DNA of 64,000 bases from Syngnathus acus (lineage: Eukaryota > Chordata > Actinopteri > Syngnathiformes > Syngnathidae), in the NCBI RefSeq assembly GCF_901709675.1, contig NC_051104.1, positions 8,236,001-8,300,000 on the forward strand. Direction: 5' to 3'. Within the stretch, counting starts at the first letter, position 1. Each line of letters opens with the position of its first letter. A program made the position numbers and the translations under genes. The notes beneath the pieces were generated by a model. It did no database searches, was not told the DNA's origin, and saw nothing but the letters and a program-made list of their open reading frames with translations. Below, piece by piece: positions 59,772-64,000 of the stretch.

Positions 59772-59776
59772 ATTGG

Positions 59777-60220
59777 TGTCAGGCTTCGGAGTGGAGTAAT
59801 GGAGCAGGGCGACCAAGAGCAGCTTGGACCAGGGTTTATTGAAGCAAACTCAAAGGACTCGGCAAACTGACGTGACTAAACAACAAACTAACAGGACTGA
59901 CCGACCAAAACGTGCAACAAAAGACAGGAACCAAACAAACCTCATGACAGTGAGCTATGCATTGTCCACATCTCATGCAATGCTCCGACGGCGAGTGACA
60001 CACAAACAGAACTTAAATACAACACAGGTTACGAGAGGCAGGTGAGTGTGATTACACTGATCATGGGTACACAGGAAGGGAGGGGCGAGCACACAGACAC
60101 GCTGACAAACTATGGACATGATCAGGGACACATAGCAAAAGGGGGGACGAGACATGACAGAACCCGAACAGAAACCATGGCAACCTAGACATCTAACAAA
60201 ACTGGGGACGAGACAAGACA
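59777..60220 (-). mobile_element. Solo LTR of a Ty3/Gypsy-like retrotransposon, with target duplication
   Basis: The 444-bp element begins TGTCAGGCTTCGG and ends GACGAGACAAGACA and is flanked on both sides by ATTGG (59772-59776 and 60221-60225), a perfect 5-bp target site duplication. Read on minus it starts TGTC, ends GACA and carries AATAAA about 60 bp from its end, the layout of an LTR with R/U5 at the far side. It is related to copy A at 41335-41786. With no internal coding region, it is the product of LTR-LTR recombination. Gypsy membership is inferred from the 5-bp duplication and general look. Confidence 0.82.
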
Positions 60221-60344
60221 ATTGGCTTACATTGAGTGAAGATCCTTAATTGGATGGGGTTTTACAATCAATAAAAAAAGTCTTTTTTATCATTATGAAT
60301 TTTCTTTTAATCTGCTTTGAGATAATCGGATGATGATGATGATG

Positions 60345-60434
60345 ACAATTTGATGACGATTTCTTTGTGTGTCTTGGCATGTGAAGAAATTGACAATAAA
60401 GCAGACTTTGACTTTGACTTTTTGACTTTGACAA
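60345..60434 (+). mobile_element. 3' end of a non-LTR retroposon with (GACTTT)n tail
   Basis: A truncated second copy of the family at 13514-13740, in the opposite orientation, sharing TTTCTTTGTGTGTCTTG and TTGACAATAAAGC and ending in GACTTT repeats. It begins 120 bp after the solo LTR. Confidence 0.7.
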
Positions 60435-60840
60435 CTACTGGTGTAGACCACAAGTAGAATTCAGAGCAAATGAATCAAGTGGTCGCTCATGGGGATTGAG
60501 AGAGAGAGAGAGTCTTGGTTGCTTTTCTGGGTGGCTTTGACGCGCGTACGTGCGCAACGAGGGCGCGCGCAGCTTTGGAGTTGTCCCGTTCTGCCACTTT
60601 TGCAACATTTGGAACATTTTGGGCTTTCCAAAAATAGCCGTGCGTGAAGGTTCACGGGGGTAGAGCGGCAAAATGGCGCTTTTTTATAATTGCTGTTTTC
60701 CCATGGAGGAGCCCCTCCCTCCCTCCCTCCCTCCCTCCCTCGCTCCCTCCCTCCCTCCCTCCCTCCTTCCCAGCGACGCAACACGCAGGTGGAAGGAAGG
60801 AATCTTTGCTTTTTGTGAGTGGGTTGGTGTGGGCTAACAT
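60435..60840. other. shh upstream region
   Basis: No coding sequence. It contains (GA)n at 60500-60511 and a (TCCC)n tract at 60716-60765 about 150 bp upstream of the presumed start site. CpG dinucleotides become frequent from 60540. Confidence 0.5.
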
Positions 60841-61281
60841 GCAGAGGGCGAGCCAATCAAGTCCCTCCCTCCCTTGCTATAGATCGCTGCTATAATACAA
60901 AGCAGTAAAAAGCGGGTCGCCTCACACAAGCGGCTGCAGCTCGACTTGAACATCCGACGGGTTTGGTTTTTTTCCCCCTCCTTATTATTTCATTTGGTTT
61001 CAGCTTGCTCCTTTAGAAGAGCAAAGAAGAAGAAGAGGGCAAAAAAAGCCTCCTTGGATGTTCGTCCCCTTCCCGTGCCATTCATTTCCGCACCTGCTGC
61101 CGTAGAAGAGAACCGGAGGGGGGCGAGCGACAAGGGCACCGAGAGAGCCGGCAAAGGCGCACCGAGTGGCGGCCGGCCACCTCCTGAAGGACACACACGC
61201 ACCCACACCCACACACTCACACACACACACACCTTCTCCCTCCTCCTCCCCTCCCCCCCCCTCCCCACCCTGTTCATCAAC
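60841..61281 (+). promoter_or_regulatory. shha: shh core promoter and 5' UTR
   Basis: A CCAAT box (60853-60857) lies 34 bp before a TATA-like TATAATACAA (60891-60900), which predicts a start site near 60920-60930 and a 5' UTR of about 350 nt. The UTR is GC-rich, with CA repeats and a C-rich stretch at 61235-61268. An open frame runs through it in phase with shh but has no ATG before 61282. Confidence 0.6.
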
Positions 61282-61584
61282 ATGCTGCTGTGGATCAGAA
61301 TAGTCCTGGTCGCCGTCGTCTGCTCGTCCTTGGCCGTGTCACCCGGTATGGGATGCGGACCGGGCCGGGGCTACGGCCGCAGGAGGCACCCCAAGAAGCT
61401 GACACCTCTCGCCTACAAGCAGTTCATCCCCAACGTGGCCGAGAAGACCCTGGGGGCGAGCGGCCGCTACGAGGGCAAAATCACACGCAACTCGGAGCGA
61501 TTCAAAGAGCTCACGCCCAACTACAACACGGACATCATCTTCAAGGATGAGGAGAACACCGGCGCCGACCGGCTCATGACTCAG
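61282..61584 (+). CDS. shha: Sonic hedgehog, coding exon 1
   Basis: Sonic hedgehog is the secreted morphogen that patterns the floor plate, fins and gut. Exon 1 encodes 101 residues. A signal peptide of about 24 residues ([19 protein letters not shown] and on) ends just before C25 of CGPGRGYG, the palmitoylated N-terminal cysteine of the mature ligand. The heparan-sulfate-binding Cardin-Weintraub motif GRRRHPKK follows, then [20 protein letters not shown] and [16 protein letters not shown]. The exon ends DRLMTQ with donor GTAAGG at the family's conserved position. The zinc-binding and autoprocessing parts lie in exons 2 and 3, beyond the right edge. Linkage to lmbr1 argues for the shha copy and not shhb. 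The start was chosen because no upstream in-frame ATG exists. Confidence 0.96.
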
Positions 61585-61844
61585 GTAAGGTGGGTGCACG
61601 CGCGCCCGTCCGCACGCACGCACGCTGCAGCGCGGCGCGGCGCGGCGCCACCGAGCCGCCTTTTTTCCCCACTCCGTGAACGCACCATCCCCTGTCAGCT
61701 CGATTGCGCACCTCCAAAGTGAAGTCTTTTAGCCCCCTGGTGAACTCTACGCATTATCCACGGCTACGCGCAGCCGAAACCGACCCCGCACTTTTTATTT
61801 ATTTATATCATATCTCATTTTATTCCCCATACATATATATATAT

Positions 61845-61941
<97 letters not shown>

Positions 61942-64000
61942 AAAAAAAGTATCAACGCGGCAGCGCGCATGCAGACAGTCAGGGACGCTCGGCCTTCATG
62001 CTTGGTGACAGTGGACTTAAAATATTCATGCGCAAGCCTTGTTCCTCGTATCTATATTTGTATCCTCCTCCAGCTGCTCCCTATTAAAATAAAAGCAAGG
62101 TGGGCATAATTTGGAGTCAAATTGGCTTGAATTGCGCGGGGATTTAGACTAAAGGTGGCATTCTTTTTTTTGCGTCATTCGAACGGGTGGGGGTGGGCGG
62201 TTCTCGGGTCCGGGTCACCATGCATCAAGACGCAAATTGATAGAAAAGGACATTTTTTGGGGACGTGTTTTTTCCTGCTGGTGAATTATTTACGAAGTCG
62301 ATTTGGCTCGTCGTGGTCCTGATGGGGATGCTGGTGGTCCTGATGAGGGCCACACGCGAGCTAAGGAGTCGAGATGAAATATTCACTGTGCGTGCGTGCG
62401 AGCGTGCGTGCGTGCGTGCGTGCGTGCGTGCATGCGCTCGCTCGCTCGGTCACTCCCTCTAGTCTTACTCCCGCGATTCTACCCCCCCCCCCCCCCCCAT
62501 CATCGCATCTCCTCTCGGCGCAGGAGTCGTGCACGCACGCACGCACGCATCCCGGGACGGACGCAAAATTGTGGCCCACGATCTGAGTGTCTGTGATCAT
62601 TGATGAGAACAGCACAACTCCACGCTGGGCGTATTTCACGGTTGCGATATCTGTTGCTTTTGCGTGTTCTCGCGCTTTTTGCAGTGGAAAGCCACTAAAG
62701 CCGCGAGTGGGCCTCTCCGGCTGAATAGTTCCAGTCAAGAGCAAAAAGGAGCTACTTTGTTTGTCCGCGGCATAAGCGCGGTCACATGGGGATTATTAAG
62801 GCTACAGTGGCGGTGTTGCGCGGCTTTACGCACGGAGCCGCTCGCAGTGGGACGTTTGCGCATGCACGGGAATTTACGCATGAACGTAGGAGAGCTTATA
62901 TGGAAGAATCAATGCATTTTGTGCTCGTGGACGGACGCGAGCCGAACGGTCAGCGTAAGCTTCCTGAACAGAGCGCACTAAATGAAGTCATTAGTCGCTT
63001 CCTTTCAGCCTGCAAGTGTTCGTTGTACGGATGGACTTTGCGTTCTTGTTTTATGATCAAGTCGAGCTTCATTGACAGGAGCTAATTAAGCGTGAGATCA
63101 TCTCGCCCGGGTTGTCAAAACGGCTGTTTGCGCTGACAGGTAGCTGAGAAGTGTTTCCTCCGACCAAATCATTTGTCAAGCAGATTAAGAGCTTGGCTGT
63201 TGGACAACTTTAACCCCCTCCTTTCCGAAGCACAAAGTCCTTACGGTGGCTGAGCACAATTTGGCTTGATTTGCGGCACACGACCTGATGAATTAATAAA
63301 TAGGGGCCCTTTACGGCTCACTTAGAATGTGTCTTTTCCCCCCTTCTGCGTTTATATGCAGTGCATTCTACAAGTGTGATATGCTCATAAAGGTGATAGA
63401 TGTGTGCGGACTGTTGGAGAAAAAGGGACCTTGTGGACAGACAGACAGACAGTCTGTCAGTCAGCAGGCGACTTAAGGAGGGAGGCGCGTCACCCCCCCG
63501 ACTTTGCCGGACCAGAAGAATAAAAGTGGTCCCTGAAAAGCCTCGTTGTGATGTTTTTATTTGACATATCGCTCGACTATGCAAAAAAAAAAAAAAAGAG
63601 TTGTCTTGGAGAAGGGGAAGCATCCTCGCCTTTAAGATTTATTGATTATAAATTTATACCTGCTGCCCTTATAAAACGAGCCGTGCCGCGTTCAGTGGCA
63701 CATAAACATGGAAATAGAGAAGGAAAAAAAAGGGGGGGGGTGCTCGCACCTTCTCATGCAGACCGATATGTTATAGAGCAGTGAAGCGAATGTGGGCTCT
63801 TATCAATATTTCATCGTGGGCTTCCCCCCCCCCCGCCCCTTTATCCGAGATGTGCCCTCTGACGCCGCTGCGCCGTGCCGAGAAATGAAAATGCAAGCTC
63901 ACATTTAAACATCACACCAGCAGCTCCATCCATGCAGACAGAGAAGGAAAGGAACATCTTTTGGATACCATTCACGCACGAGTTTCTAACTGCACAACCT
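61585..64000 (+). other. shha: shh intron 1 (partial)
   Basis: Exon 2 was not found, so intron 1 exceeds 2.4 kb. In zebrafish, shha intron 1 contains the floor-plate/notochord enhancers ar-A and ar-B, so the same is expected here. Non-repetitive stretches at 62090-62370, 62640-63330 and 63520-63720 are candidates; the second includes GATGAATTAATAAATAG near 63288-63304. The intron also has a (TA)n(GA)n tract, (GTGC)n at 62391-62430 and a C-run at 62482-62498. Confidence 0.6.
61832..61938. repeat. (TA)n-(GA)n compound microsatellite
   Basis: A TA-rich stretch passes straight into about 36 GA units in shh intron 1. Confidence 0.95.

Noticed and set aside
60946-61281. An open frame continuous with shh that would add 112 residues before the signal peptide
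   Set aside because: It has no ATG before 61282 and would bury the signal peptide. The known hedgehog N-terminus starts at 61282.

Overview
The window is vertebrate nuclear DNA, almost certainly from a teleost fish with a compact genome. The genes are intron-rich with GT-AG junctions, and the encoded proteins are recognisable orthologues of vertebrate UBE3C, MNX1, NOM1, LMBR1, RNF32 and SHH. Introns are short, simple-sequence repeats are very dense, and the interspersed repeats look like fish families. The sequence alone does not fix the species; a microsatellite-rich percomorph such as a pufferfish or a pipefish/seahorse would fit.

Layout, left to right: the 5' half of ube3c on the minus strand (coding exons 1-10, 4938 down to 2194, running off the left edge); a 3 kb intergenic stretch; mnx1 on plus (3 exons, 8886-11600); nom1 on minus (11 coding exons, 17258-12912); a 458-bp head-to-head promoter; lmbr1 on plus (17 coding exons, 17717-33824); rnf32 on minus (7 coding exons, 38733-35384), converging on lmbr1; about 22 kb of non-coding DNA; then the promoter and first coding exon of sonic hedgehog on plus (61282-61584), with intron 1 running off the right edge. 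All splice junctions were placed by hand from protein homology and checked for phase. The complete genes come to 338 aa (mnx1), 793 aa (nom1), 489 aa (lmbr1) and 351 aa (rnf32).

Gene order and orientation match human 7q36 (inverted), but the mnx1-shh span is about 52 kb here against roughly 1.2 Mb in human. This block is held together in vertebrates because shh regulatory elements lie in and around its neighbours, notably the limb/fin enhancer ZRS in intron 5 of LMBR1. The corresponding intron here (20558-25027) is the largest in the gene. It holds several non-repetitive AT-rich islands with Hox13-like and ETS-like motifs, but I could not align a ZRS from memory. The 22-kb rnf32-shh interval corresponds to the mammalian SHH gene desert and contains no gene I can support. 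It holds candidate non-coding islands, a solo LTR with an intact 5-bp target duplication, a second related LTR, a tRNA-derived SINE, retroposon tails and many microsatellites.

The most notable observations are a minor-spliceosome (U12-type) intron in lmbr1, microsatellites serving as polypyrimidine tracts at splice acceptors, overlapping convergent poly(A) signals of lmbr1 and rnf32, and a His/Gln-rich tract in mnx1 near the position where mammals carry alanine runs. I saw no operon, CRISPR array, phage or obviously novel gene system.
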